From Euprymna scolopes (taxonomy: Eukaryota > Mollusca > Cephalopoda > Sepiida > Sepiolidae): a stretch of 64,000 bases of DNA. The translations under genes were made by a program, and so were the position numbers. The stretch lies in assembly GCA_024364805.1 (NCBI GenBank), contig CM044501.1, positions 113,586,145-113,650,144 on the forward strand. The letters run 5' to 3'. A model generated the notes under the pieces. That model was not told the DNA's origin, did not search any database, and worked only from the letters and a program-made list of their open reading frames with translations. Below are positions 12,860-24,577 of this stretch, piece by piece; positions within the stretch are counted from its first letter, which is position 1; every line of letters begins with the position of its first letter.

Positions 12860-13135
12860 AAATGTTGATTTTCCCTGAATTCTAAGAATCAACATCATAT
12901 TAGATACGCGATTTCATTGGCCAAGTAACAAGTTTCTATGGTGAACAAAACTGGGGTTGTTACTTTCATCTTTTCTTTGAACTTTGACCTAGATATTCTA
13001 AAATTAAATCCGTCCTGAGTTACACCATGACTGATGTAGTGATCAAATTTGGTAACGATTGGTCAAGTGATGTCACCGCTAGACTGTACACAAACAAACA
13101 TAATGTCAAACCAATGAATAAACTCAATTAAAAAT
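12860..13135. repeat. unclassified repeat-like stretch
   Basis: Non-simple sequence including GAACTTTGACCTAGATATTC, GATCAAATTTGGTAACGATT and a closing ACACAAACAAACAT. It resembles invertebrate interspersed elements ending in ACAAACA, but has no second copy in the window. Confidence 0.25.
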
Positions 13136-13261
13136 CTAATTACCTAAACAGTGGAAGTTATTGTTTTGTGTTGATAATCGATAAAAACAGACTTGCAACT
13201 CTACTCTTTCTGTCTCTCAGAAAATAAAAATATGACAAAATCTAAGTTCTACAGTTTTGAA

Positions 13262-13606
13262 TTATTGAAATGAGGATTGATCATTCATATTATTTGGATT
13301 TGGTATTTACAACGCCCCATGGAATAGCAGGGCAAAATTACACACTTCCACAGGCTGAAGTTTCAATCGTCAGTGTGGGCAACACTCAAAACTGTGAACT
13401 ACTTAGGACTTCTATTCATATGGCTGACAGAATGAGAGCATTCTACTCTCATGGATTAATAAAGGATTCTATTCAAAATTCCACGCAGATTCCCGAGTTT
13501 GTCAAGATACAGTCGAAAAAGGTCAGAGGTCACACCGATTGAAGCGTTGTGCAAATAACGCTCAAGATGAGAACAGTAGTCTGAAGAATCCAAATAATAT
13601 AAAAAT
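13262..13606 (+). mobile_element. SINE-1 copy with rearranged head
   Basis: Starts with a fragment of inverted tail (GATTGATCATTCATATTATT), then the B-box region (AGTTTCAATCGTCAGTGTGG), body, and a tail with TTGAAGCGTTGTGC and AAGATGAGAACAGTAGTC. Length about 345 bases. Confidence 0.65.
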
Positions 13607-13856
13607 CTAAGTTTGTGGAGTCCTGTCGATTATATCCCAAAACAAATATAGTTAAGAGGATCATTTATTCATTAACTGCATCGTCACAAATTTGCTAGCC
13701 TTTCTTTACTCTATTATTTTCTTATATTATTCCTCTATTATTATTTTCTTATATTATTAGTTGGTGCTCAATTGAGCTCCAGTTTCTAGTATAGTGTCAA
13801 CTATTGTAAATAATTTTCCTTTCTTTATCTGTGTACCTAAAATAAAACAGAACGAG

Positions 13857-14108
13857 TCTGAACAAAGTTTTTTTTCCAAGAGCTTCCTATATGTGGAATA
13901 CAATATTGTGAAGCTGCTTCCCAACTGAGTACAACAGGGTCGTTTTTAAGTCTAAATTCTTGTTGAGCCAGCTATTTAAATAATCGACTATTGAAGCCAT
14001 GATTTCCAATCCTCTCGTAGTGTTGTTCATCATCAATTGACATACTCATTAACTTTTATCAAGTGACCTTTGGCCCTTGATAAGCAACGATTCATCACTA
14101 TAAAAAAG
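13857..14108 (+). mobile_element. LINE-B 3' end
   Basis: Diverged final codons (TTTTTAAGTCTAAATTCTTG for FKSNVNKFL) followed by the family end TTGGCCCTTGATAAGCAACG and A-rich DNA leading into the trinucleotide tract. Confidence 0.55.
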
Positions 14109-14123
14109 TGCATCTATTTTCGA

Positions 14124-14620
14124 CTAATAATAAATAATAATAAAAATAACAATAATAATAATAAAAAAATAACAATACTACTACTACTAATAATAATAAT
14201 GATGATCGTAATACTACTACTACTACTAATAATAACAATAATGATGGTAATAATGCTACTAATAATAATGATAATAATAATACTACTAAATAATAATAAT
14301 AATAATAATATTAATAATAATAATAATAATAATAAAACTACTAACAATAATAATAACAATAATAATAATAATAAACAATAATAATAACAATAATAATAAT
14401 AAACAATAATAATAACAATAATAATAATAAACAATAATAACAATAATAATAATAAACAATAATAATAATAATAAACAATAATAACAATAATAATAAACAA
14501 TAATAACAATAATAATAATAATAATAATAATAAACAATAATAACAATAATAATAATAATAATAAAAAACAATAATAATAATAATAAACTAACAATAATAA
14601 TAACAATAATAATAATGATG
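14124..14620. repeat. about 500-base trinucleotide tract with higher-order pattern
   Basis: Almost entirely AAT-phase trinucleotides with AAC, ACT and ATG variants. From about 14370 on, blocks of AATAATAATAACAATAAT separated by AAAC recur every 15-35 bases. Open frames on both strands here (poly-Asn, poly-Leu/Ile/Tyr) are artefacts of composition. Confidence 0.95.
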
Positions 14621-15023
14621 ATCTCTCAATATTGATTTCTTCCCCATTTGCCTTAGTTCTGATACCATATTTAAGATTTTATTCACTTTTTCTAAAATCT
14701 AATCAATGTTGGGCTGAAAGATTTCAGCAGATTTATTTCCTTATTTGGAAAACAAGAATTCCCTAAATTTTCTAAGTAGCATTTTCGCATAGTTGGGTGT
14801 TCTTTGATCCCAGACTGCAACCAGCATCACTTGTCAGTGTTCTCTCTAGTTCTATTCTTTTAACAAGTCGCAAATTGCTCCGTGGATATTTCGTCTCTCA
14901 ACTTTTTCTTTCTTCCCATTGGCTGTAATAATGGAAGAAATTAAAAAACTACAAATGACGCCATTATTTGCTTTTGCGGTTTATTTTCCAGCAATTTACA
15001 GTAATGTACATCGAGTTGGGCTG

Positions 15024-15083
15024 TAGGTCCACCATCCCTATGGAGGTAGGGCAGGCCCTACCTCCATAGGGATGGTGGACCTT
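15024..15083. repeat. near-perfect palindrome (28-bp arms)
   Basis: AGGTCCACCATCCCTATGGA onward (from 15025) is mirrored without mismatch by the sequence ending TCCATAGGGATGGTGGACCT (15082), with only AG at the centre. It does not belong to any repeat family seen here. Confidence 0.85.
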
Positions 15084-15198
15084 GAAAAAGACATTTGCTT
15101 ACTTTGGTGTCATCCATGCAAGAAAACAAGCAGAAATTATCTTGCTTATCTGCCACATACTTCTCATGATGTCACATCCTGTTATGTAATCATAACTG

Positions 15199-15655
15199 TA
15201 GTTTTTTTTTTTTTTTACACAGGCATCACCACATTATCAAAGCCAAGAGGCCACTCGAGGATAAGGGTTAAAGCGTGTACAGTAGAAATTGGACAATATA
15301 GTAATCATTAGTAATGAAAATTAAGTAAATTTGTTAACTCATATGGAACGGCTCATCAAGAACTTGTTTACGTTAGACTTGAAGACAACCATATTGTAGT
15401 CGGCGGGAAAGCAGGAAAACGGAAGACAATTCCACAGGCGTGCAATTCTAAGAAAGAAGCTTTGTTCATGGAATCTACGTTTAGGTTTAGGCACAGATAA
15501 AGAGTGGGGGGAATTATTGATAGTGTTTTCAGCTAGACAAGTGTTTCTTGTGAAAGTTTGGCGAGGGGGACCATAGACTGAAGCTCAGTCGAACACTTTC
15601 CATGAAAATAACGATACATCAGAGACAAACTCACAACATCAATAGTAGTCTGTTA
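15199..15655 (-). mobile_element. LINE-B 3' end
   Basis: On the minus strand the end of a polymerase ORF (AATTCCACAGGCGTGC... region encoding RTARLWNCLP-like residues) and the 3' UTR, closing with CTTTGATAATGTGGTGATGC and poly-A (T run at 15199). Confidence 0.65.
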
Positions 15656-16530
15656 ACTTTGGAATTTTCCATAACTAATCTTTTGCTTACTCTAGCCTTA
15701 TGTGGAAAACTACTGTTTTTAACAATTTTTTGTTTTGCACAACCGTCTTGTTACAGCAGTTTTTCACTTTAATACCATCCAGCAAAGTATAAGCACTGTG
15801 GAGAAGCACAATTGGACTAACCATAATACATTGTAGGGGAAAAATGTTAAACAATACAACGGTCGTAATCTTGAGGAGGGAAATGAATACGTTATGCATA
15901 GTCAAATGTAAGGAGCATATTATCTCTTCTGGAATTAAGTAAAAATAAAACAAAAAGGAAAAAAATCTCATTTGATGAAAAAAAGTGATGAAGATGGTAT
16001 ACATAAACAGACTGTGACCCGCATAAAGCATTCGGCTTTACATGCGTCTTATTTTTCAATTGCTTAGAAAACAAAGCAAAAACTAAGTTTCATACCGGTG
16101 CTGAAAATATGAAGTTATTTGTGGAGGGCACATTTTCATAGTGTGTGAAGTCCCAAATCATGTGATAACAGGGCAGCATCTTCATCCTTATCTTCTTTCT
16201 CATCATCTTCATCATCCTCATTTTTATCACTTGGTTAAACGCATGGTCATCAATATAAATGGCATGACTTGGAGCATATTTTCTTTCTCATGTATTTTTT
16301 TGGGAGATGACTGCTGAAGGGTTACAACATATTGGCCATAATTCTTTTTATTTTCCCTCTTTTTGGTTTAGTCACGGAGATGACAACATTCACTTGTTCA
16401 CACTGTTTTGTGAAAACTATTTCTTGGACATGCTGATATTTTCTCGCAACCAAACTAATTCTACCAGATGCCTTTCAGACACTATCTGGTTAATTGAATG
16501 CTATATCCAACATTGACCTTTTATATATAT

Positions 16531-17002
16531 ATAAGAACAAGTAGTTAATAAAACATGTTAGAAAACACTTTGAAAAAGAGTTAAAAAAACATATTTAATT
16601 TTAAAAAGGAAGTTAGTAAAATTTCCTTGGATTTTACTTGTGCGAATGAAAATTTAACTAACTTTCTCGGATTCTGCATTTGTTAATTTTACCGTCATTG
16701 GATAATTTACCTTTCACCAGACTATCCATTCACATGAAATCACTTTTTTATTCACCCTATTCCCTCTGCTTCATTTTTTGTTATCTTTGCCTTACTTGTA
16801 GTTTCATCAACTACTTTTGCAAGCAAAATCCGATCCCGCATTTTGCTAATTCCTACCCTCTGATAAGAAGGAAAGTATTTCTTTGAAACTCTGCGGATTA
16901 AGGACTATCCACTTATTTTGTGCTTCCTTTTTAAAATTAAATATGTTTTAACTCTTTTTCAAATTGTTTTTTAACATGTTTTATTAACTACTTGTTCTTA
17001 TT
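16531..17002. mobile_element. inverted-repeat MITE with long near-identical arms
   Basis: Left arm (16531-16615) from ATAAGAACAAGTAGTTAATA and right arm (about 16920-17002) are inverted over about 80 bases with roughly two substitutions and one 3-base indel. No coding capacity in the 300-base centre. Superfamily not assigned. Confidence 0.75.
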
Positions 17003-17147
17003 ATAAGCTCTATCTCCTATTTGGTTTTATCGAGCTTTTACATCTGGTTGAGATTTCTTTATAAATATTAATTCTTTAATATTTATAATTTACTTTAGTT
17101 TTGCCATCTTGGATCATTTTGGTAAACTTAACTGTAATTCTTATTTC

Positions 17148-17150
<3 letters not shown>

Positions 17151-17188
<38 letters not shown>
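17151..17188. repeat. (AT)n microsatellite
   Basis: 38 bases of uninterrupted AT. Confidence 0.95.
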
Positions 17189-17190
<2 letters not shown>

Positions 17191-18241
17191 GGAGAGCCAG
17201 AAAAAAATAGGAAAATTCTTTAAGAGGAAATTTATCGGGATAATATAAAACTCAACAAAATGAGGTGGAGCTTGTATATAAGATATAGAATAAAAAATAA
17301 TATTATTACTGCATATAAATTAGTATATATTTTTATATTGTCATTCTTTTATTCTTTATATTATGTATATTTTCTATTTTTAACCAAGTATTTACTTATT
17401 AAATTCCGGTATTGTTCATATACCAATTAAACCAGAGTCAATATTAATAATTATTTTTGTGTCTGAAGATTAGCCATTTTGGAATGTCTTTTAACGAGAT
17501 ACAGTCGAAACATTTCTAACACTAAAGAGATGCATCGTATAAACAAATTGTGATATAGGATTGTCTTGGTTATTGTGGAATTATAAGATAGATATCTCAG
17601 TAAGTCTGCCTTTTCATATCTACACGCATTAATGCTTTGTGACATTTGTTGAATATTTCAGTGTAATACTTGTGAGCATAAATAAATCCAGTTATATTTT
17701 TATAAGCACGATTTTTGGATTGTTTAAAAAAACAATACAACTACTAATCTGAATTCTTTGTGGAACAATATTAGATTTTATTAATTTGAGAAAAAAAAGT
17801 ATTTCTAAACTTATTAAATCAATCAAAAAAAAGTTGTTCTTTCTGAATTTTAAAAATTTGTAATTTTAATCGAATTATGCATTTTCTTTGTTTCACTTAA
17901 AACAAGAGAACCATTAAAAAAAAACTTTGATGGAATCATTAATAAAATTCACAATCCTTTTTGCAATACAACTATATTTGATCAAAATAAATGTCACTCT
18001 GTTTGGCTTGTCCACCGCACTCCAATCATAAATGTCCAACAGTCTTTGTTTCATCAGCATTCAATAATATATTGTGAGCATGTCAAGCAATCTCCATAGA
18101 ATTCCTGAAATGAAGATGGCTATCACAGACGAAATCAGAGCAGTGTTGAGAGAAAAATGTTATGCTTATTGACAATTTTGCCATTTGTCATATGCAGGTG
18201 TACTTGTCATCGAATGACTATAAAACAAAGACTGTTGGATT

Positions 18242-18965
18242 TTTTTTTTTTTTACACAGTGACCACTTATCAAGGCCTGGAAGCCACTCAGGGATAAGGG
18301 TTATTGCAAGTACATTATGCTAGTGTGGAGATTTGATGAAGTGTTTACTTAAGAGGGCGGTTCATTAGGAATTTGTTAACGTTGGACTTGAACACATCCA
18401 AGTTGTAGTCAGGTGGGAAGCAGGCAGACGGAACAGAGTTCCACAGGCATGCAGTTCTAAGAAAGAAGCTTTGTTCATGGAATCCACGTTTTGATTTAGG
18501 CACAGATAAAGAGTGGGGGAAATATTTCACAGTGGATTCAGCTAGACGGGTGTTTTTCGTGAAAGATTGGCGAGGGGGACCAGAGATTGGAGTTCAGACG
18601 AGCACCTGCCATGGAAATAACGATAAAACAAGGATAGGCTCGCAATGTCTCTTCTGTGGGAGAGAGGTTGCAGGGTAGAGAAAAGGGCATCCCCCCACTA
18701 AGCCACGAAGTCTATTTTGTACTCTGTCAAGGCAGGATAGGCTGTTTTTAGCAGCTCCTGCCCAAATATGGCAGCAGTATTCCATCCTTGGACGTACTTG
18801 GCTTTTATATAGATAGAGAATTGCATCAGTAGTGAGATATCTTCTGGAGCGGTAGAAGGATCCCACCATCTTTCCAGCGACCTTGGCAACAGACTTGATG
18901 TAAGTGTTCATTTCAGATCAGGAGTAAAGGTCAAACCCAGAAGCTTGTCAAAACACGGGGCCTCT
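18242..18965 (-). pseudogene. LINE-B, 5'-truncated non-LTR retrotransposon
   Basis: Minus strand encodes NTYIKSVAKVAGKMVGSFYR, ILYLYKSQVRPRMEYCCHIW, LSCLDRVQNRLRGLVGG and, later, VFKSNVNKFLMNRPLK just before the 3' UTR. This is the thumb/C-terminal part of a LINE polymerase related to LINE-A but with a different 3' end. At least one frame break separates the two parts. Confidence 0.8.
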
Positions 18966-19096
18966 CCCAGACGAGAGCCATTCATCCCAGTGGATAGTCA
19001 AGATTAAAACTTGGTGAACAATTCAGGGATATGGATTATTCAGACTAATATTTTCATCTTAGTTGTTATTTTTGAACAAACACTTTTATGGATATA

Positions 19097-19655
19097 TGAT
19101 GCAATGGATAAAAACACTGATCAACAATCAGCTTTTAACGTTTCTGAATTGTTGAGATGATGATTGGCTATTCGGATTATTTGGAATCTTTGGGCTATTA
19201 TTTCCGTTTTGAGTGTAATTCTCACAACGTTGCAGTCGATGTAATCTCCGACTTGCTTTGAAATTTTGTCCAAATTCCAGAGTTCAACAGGAACATACTT
19301 GAGCTTGAAAAGATACACCTGAAGAAGATTGGAGGTTACATCGACCAAAACGTTGTGAAAATGACACTCAAGATGAGAACAGTAGTTTGAAGATTCAAAA
19401 TAATATGAATCAGTTTTAAGTGACAATCTTCTGAAGGTTGAAGATTCAATTCTTACTGCAGGCAATAATCACTAAGAATAATACAAAAATTAACATTTTT
19501 TTTATTTGGTCATGCCTGACGTAATGAGAAAAATCTACCCTCGTGGATGAAATAAAGGGTTCAGTTCAAAATCAGGTTTAGATTGCTGAGTTTGAAAAGT
19601 AGATCTGAGATTACATGGCTAAAAGTTGTGAAATTAACAACCAAGATAAAAATGC
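19097..19655 (+). mobile_element. SINE-1 copy interrupted by a foldback element
   Basis: The head (GATGCAATGGATAAA) is at 19097-19133, and the rest (AAGGTTGAAGATTCAATTC, body, tail) resumes at 19410-19655. The interval 19134-19410 is the separate tail-to-tail foldback. The short sequence ATCAG(C/T)TTTTAA appears at both junctions, which looks like the insertion's target duplication. Confidence 0.65.
19134..19410. mobile_element. SINE-1 tail-to-tail foldback nested in a SINE-1
   Basis: The left part is an inverted SINE-1 tail (CTCACAACGTTGCAGTCGAT) and the right part the direct tail (GGTTACATCGACCAAAACG ... AAGATGAGAACAGTAG). There is no tRNA head. Arms are about 110 bases. Confidence 0.65.
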
Positions 19656-19713
19656 TTGTCCAAACAATATTTAAAATATTCCACAAACCTAAGAAGTTTT
19701 GTTGGCTAAATAT

Positions 19714-20064
19714 TAGTGATGGGACGATTTCAATATTTTCCCCCAATTCCAATACAATTCCCGATTCCATACTAAATTTCCGATTCCGATGCAATTAAAG
19801 ATTCTGATTGTTTATAAATCTCTACATATTTAACTATGAAGTCGTTTTTTCTTCTGCCCATTACCGTAAAACATGTTAAATGTGCAGATATTTTCCTAAA
19901 CGTTAACATACACTTGTGGGGTTGATCTATTTTAGTTTTACTGCTAGTTTGAAATCAATAAATATTTATTATATTATCATTACTACCAACAGTGAAAAAG
20001 TTTGCTTTTCACAAAATCAAAAAAAAAAAAAGAAAAAAAAAAGACAACTGAAAGAATCGTTTTC

Positions 20065-20095
<31 letters not shown>

Positions 20096-20204
20096 TTAAT
20101 TTAGTAATAAGAATCGGAAAATAGGCACAAATGTTTCAGATTCCGATTCCGACACCCCCAAAATCACCGATTTTTCCCGATTCTGGATAATCGTCCCAAC
20201 ACTA
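19714..20204. mobile_element. hAT-type MITE, family 1, with exact 8-base target duplication
   Basis: Same ends as the copy at 548 (TAGTGATGGGACGAT and ATCGTCCCAACACTA). Flanked by CTAAATAT at 19706-19713 and 20205-20212, identical. Contains an internal (TAA)n tract at 20065-20094 and A runs. Best copy for defining the family. Confidence 0.85.
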
Positions 20205-20854
20205 CTAAATATACTTTGATACACATCTATGTATGAGCTTTTGTATCTTTTGAATTGACTGTTTTGTCATCGTTAGCAAATTATGTCTACTAAAGTCTAG
20301 CAGGACAGGCCATTTATCATTGGACCATTAGTTTAAAGGAAGAGACTGAAAAAGAAAACGTTTTTATTTTCTTAGGAGACCTTCTGTGTTTGCTTATATT
20401 TATATTAGTCTCATTGATAATGTTTTTCGTTTTTTTTTTCTCTCTCAACTATCGGAAATTCTATTATTATTATAAAAACTGCTTCTATTTATCTCTACTG
20501 TTCGGTAGCTTTAGTTGTCTGCCCAGCCGTATTTCTATCGCTCTCAATCGACTTATTTTATTTAAGTCTTCGATGCAGACGACGCATCTCGATGAAACAC
20601 TTTTTTTTCTTTTTTTTCTGTCGATCGATCTTTTACACTTTCGTTTGTTGCAGCGTTTTCTTCAGTCTGTCACATTTGTGAAAAGACTGAAGAAAGACTG
20701 TATTTGTATATTTATATATTTAAATAATTAGTGCCTTTTACCGAGTTTTTTTTTTTTTTTTGACAATGGATCTTTTCTTGTGATTTTCGTTTGGTTTCTG
20801 CTGATATTTGTGACTTTTTGGGGGCATGGATATTAATAGCATTGTTCCTATTTA

Positions 20855-21022
20855 CAATGTCTCCCCACGGGACAGAGTTAGACACCAGGGTCGTTTTTTA
20901 ATGTGGAGAAAAGGAACAAAAATAAAAAATTGTCTCAGTCGTGAAGGACTTCTCCCCCACTGACAGAACAAGAAATTGAAGTGCAGCATCTGAAGAACAG
21001 ATACTACACTTTGATCTTGGCC
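20855..21022 (+). repeat. Rep-D copy
   Basis: Begins TGTCTCCCCACGGGACAGAG and ends ACAGATACTACACTTTGATC. Very similar to the inverted copies at 7375 and 35145. Confidence 0.7.
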
Positions 21023-21095
21023 CGAATGTTATTTGAATTGCATCTACAAAAATTTTCTTCTGAAGATAATCCAGTATTTAAAGATATGTATATAT

Positions 21096-21600
21096 ACTAG
21101 TGGGGGTACCCGGCGTTGCCTGGGTGTATGAAGGTGTAGTAAGGAACTTAGACATGTGAACGCGAGTATTATTTTTTTTTCTAAACAGTTCACTTCTTGT
21201 AAGTACAAAAAATTAAAATACTCGACCTGAGATCGAGACCAAAACCTAAAGATAGTGAGTCGAGTAAGATAATCATTAGACCAACTTGACACGACCTTTA
21301 AAAAGTGTTTTCAAACCTATTTATTCTTAACATAAGGAAGCTGTCATATTTCATAACTGTGCATGCACAGTCATGTTTCATGTATGAAACAATTGACAAA
21401 CAGATAAAAATCTGATGACCCCCCCCCCCTCAAGTACCAATTTTGACCTCTTAGCAGCATTTTTTTCCAGATGAAAACAGATTAAAAAGTTTTCCAACTG
21501 TCTAAATAACCTATATACCAAATTTCAAGTCTGTAGATTAAAAATTTGTTGAGTATATAGGTTGAGAAGTATCCTCACACACACACATTCTCACTTAGAT
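21096..21600 (+). mobile_element. retroposon of the CCCGGCGTTGCC group
   Basis: Begins TACTAGTGGGGGTACCCGGC, GTTGCCTGGG, and ends with a CA-rich stretch and ATTCTCACTTAGATATTA. Contains a tRNA-like piece at 21218-21292. Elements with this start, often ending in a microsatellite and ATAGATATA, are common in invertebrate genomes; the class is uncertain. Confidence 0.5.
21218..21292 (-). repeat. tRNA-like sequence
   Basis: Minus strand reads GTCAAGTTGGTCTAATGATT then, 40 bases on, GGTTTTGGTCTCGATCTC, resembling A and B boxes of a tRNA. It lies inside the retroposon beginning at 21096. No convincing cloverleaf; a decayed tRNA-derived piece. Confidence 0.35.
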
Positions 21601-22238
21601 ATTACATATGTATATATAATTCTATAAATATTACATATGTATATATAATTCTATTTAACTAAATATTGAGCTTCTGGTATGTACAAGTTAATGATTGATC
21701 TTTAAGCTAACTAATTGAAAGATTTTCTATATGATTTTAATTGAAAGTATAAAATGTGTGTGTCATTCGCAGACAGCTTCACTGTATCACAGTTCTTTAG
21801 TAAAGTTAGAGTAGCACTTTTCTCTAGCCAGGGATCACACCTACACACACACACTTCTATCCCATCATGCAAAAGTTAGCAAGTAAAACATGTACTTATT
21901 TCTAGTTATCAAACAAAACTTTTTCATCTAGTGAGGGAATGCAAGAAAGCAAATAAGACTTACTTTAACAACTGAAATGAATCCCAAAAAACATCATTTA
22001 CTCTATCATAAACATGGTGGGTGTATTTCTTTTTCTTTAGGTCATCAGAAATGATATGAAAAATTAAATTTCTGATGTAATTTTATGGTAAAGTGTAGTT
22101 TTGTTTATAGAGGTTGAATCTAAACAATCCTATAAATCTTGTGTTTATATAATAGTGCTCAATAATTACTTTAATACCATGTTTTATAACGTTGCGTATA
22201 TGATTTGCCTATTTTTGCATAATTTCTAAATCAAAGTC

Positions 22239-22612
22239 CGTATTATTTTCACTGTGGTCCTCATTTTGAGTCTCATTTTTCACGTTTCAGCCGATGTAAC
22301 CTCCAACCTTCTCCAGATGTATTTTGTCAAACTTGGGAATCTGCAGAGATTTTCTAATGGAGGCTTTTATTAATCTGTGGAGGTAGCATGCTCTTGTTCT
22401 GTCTGCCATTACCAAATAGAAGTCTTAAGTAATTTGGAACGGTATCGTTAGTATCACCCACACTGAGGATTGAACCTTTAACCTACAGCAGAATTTCACT
22501 TACAACTGATTGTTACCTAGTACTTTATCCTTTACACCACAGTTTACATCAGCCGAAACCATGTGAAAATAACAATCAAGATGAGGATGGTATCCGAATA
22601 ATACAAATTATC
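22239..22612. mobile_element. SINE-1 with tails at both ends
   Basis: Minus-strand SINE-1 from head near 22545 (TGTGGTGTAAAGGATAAAGT, B box GGTTCAATCC) to tail at 22239, followed directly by a plus-strand tail (22546-22612, CATCAGCCGAAACCATGTG, AAGATGAGGATGG). The result is an inverted-repeat unit with an internal tRNA-like promoter. Confidence 0.65.
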
Positions 22613-22995
22613 AAGCCTAAAGAAAATTCAAAAACATAATAAAAATAGCAATAGTAACGTCTACTTTATAACAACAATGTTTAGTCATTAAAATGTAAAC
22701 AACGAATTGACTTTATACTTATTTGAGGAAATTAACTCTTCAAGCATTTAACGCACTTTAGAAGTAAGAGGACGTAAGCGTATATATATATATGTAGTAA
22801 TAAAATTAAGCTGAAAAATAAATTTTCAATAGCAAGGCAAACCTATCTGGATAAAAAAGGCTCTACCCAATTAAGAGGAGCAAACAATAAGTCAAAAAGA
22901 TGAAAAGTAAAATTACAAAGGAACTTTATTACATTATCAAGTCAATAAGGGCTACAGAAAGGAGACTAGGGAAGAAACTTTTTAGGCCATGGTAT

Positions 22996-23020
22996 TTCGA
23001 AACCAAATGCTTCTCGTCAG
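22996..23020 (-). other. partial hammerhead-like motif
   Basis: On the minus strand CTGACGA is followed by stem II GAAGC/GTTTC with a 5-base loop and then GAA. Stems I and III are not found on either side, so this is only a core-like signature in an unclassified repeat-like stretch (about 22840-23060). Confidence 0.3.
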
Positions 23021-23231
23021 AAGAGGAAAAAAAGCCGGCCATTATACAAATGTAAAGGAAAAAAGTTTTTTTTTTTTTTTTTTCCTGTTATAATCATCAT
23101 ATCGAATGAATCCAAAAATTCTCTTGTTGGCATTGGTTTCCCTGATATTTTTCTAGTCAGAATTCTTTCTAGAAGTACATCAGGTACTTACGGGAAGGAC
23201 TATGTAAAAGTTGCCAACATCCTTAGTAAAA

Positions 23232-23318
23232 GTGATTTTTGTGGAACGAACTGGATTCAAACTTTGAGCACCAACGTCTTCAATCCTTGTTGTTAACCAC
23301 TGAACCACCATCATCTCC
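23232..23318 (-). repeat. tRNA-like sequence (SINE head or tRNA pseudogene)
   Basis: Minus strand has TGGTTCAGTGGTTAACAACA (A-box-like) and, at the expected distance, AAGTTTGAATCC (B-box-like). It sits in an unclassified repeat-like stretch. No intact acceptor stem. Confidence 0.4.
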
Positions 23319-23560
23319 CACCTTTTATAATGACAAGATGACTGTCCTTTTATTACCCAGAAATTGTTTATACTGCAATAATAACCATATGTGAACCTTC
23401 TCTTCTCTCACCTGGGGTAGGTGTTATCTCAATAGTCTTGTCAGAGACGGCAATAACAACGTATGTTTCAGACATTTTAAGGTATTGATTAATAATTTGT
23501 AATATTTCGATGAATCTTTTCGTCTTGGACGTTATTCTCAAGAATCTGTCGACAAGCACT

Positions 23561-23880
23561 CATGGTGTAACTGATAAAAGTATTAAATGATGATCAATTC
23601 TAAGAGACGGTATTCTGGAGGTTGAAGGTTCAATCCTCAGTACAGGCGATACTACAAATACAATTGCAAATTAAGGCTTCTATCCAGTCATGGCTGACTG
23701 AACGAGAGTAAACTACCCTCTATGGATTAAATAAAAGGTTTTGTTCAAAATTTTGTACAGATTTCTAGGATCGGCATAACGATTCCTGAGTTTGACCAAA
23801 TTTACCTGTAGAAAGTTGGAGGTTACATCGGCTGAAACGTTGTGAGAATATTAAAGATGAGAACTGTAGTCTGTATAATA
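23561..23880 (+). mobile_element. SINE-1, nearly full length
   Basis: Head CATGGTGTAACTGATAAAAG, B box GGTTCAATCCTCAGTACAGG, body GGTCATGGCTGAC-like and GGATTAAATAAA, and tail GGAGGTTACATCGGCTGAAA ending in AGATGAGAACTGTAGTCTG. The stem in the tail here is AGTTG/CGGCT, still pairable. Confidence 0.75.
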
Positions 23881-24577
23881 AAAAAAAACAATGCTGTACT
23901 TCAAAACAAGCACCATTAATAGTATACAAACATTATAAACAAGTTTTAATTTTTAAAAAAAGTTGTCTAAATCACATTTTAGTTTTTATATTGAAATTTT
24001 GTTTCAAATGCAGTTTTTATAAACAAATTGTTCAAGAAACTTTTTGTTTATTTTGATATAATTTTGTACATAGAAAACTGAAAGGTAGTTCTACACTTTT
24101 ATTATTTCAGGGTGAGTAATTATATAGCATACACTGAAGGAAACTGGCTTTAGGCAAGAAGGGGAGGGTGTAATTCTTTTTCTTCCTTTCCCCCCCAATT
24201 TTTTTTCTTAGGTTTCCCAGGTGCTTCTAAAGAGTGTAACACAATCCCTTCAGTCTTTGCCTGTTCCAAACGAACTTCTTTTAATAGACATTTCCATGAT
24301 TAGAAAAATATCTTTTTTATTTTTATACATTTGTTTGTAGAAATTTCAAAACGAAAACATTTTTTTTTGCATGATTATTTATGATGAACAATTATTAATT
24401 TTAGTTTGAATCTTTAATTTATTACCAAAAATCTTTTTCTAAGTTTTATTATTTTGTTAAAATAGAATTGATTTTTTCTGCATTTCTTTTACTACTAGAA
24501 ACTCAACTGAGAGTTGGCACTTACTCTAACAATTATCTACCCTGTCTAAAACATTACCTCCCTTTTTTTATAGTTTC

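Noticed and set aside
14070-14606. Long open frames encoding poly-Asn or poly-Leu/Ile/Tyr
   Set aside because: Translation of the AAT-type trinucleotide tract; present in several frames on both strands.
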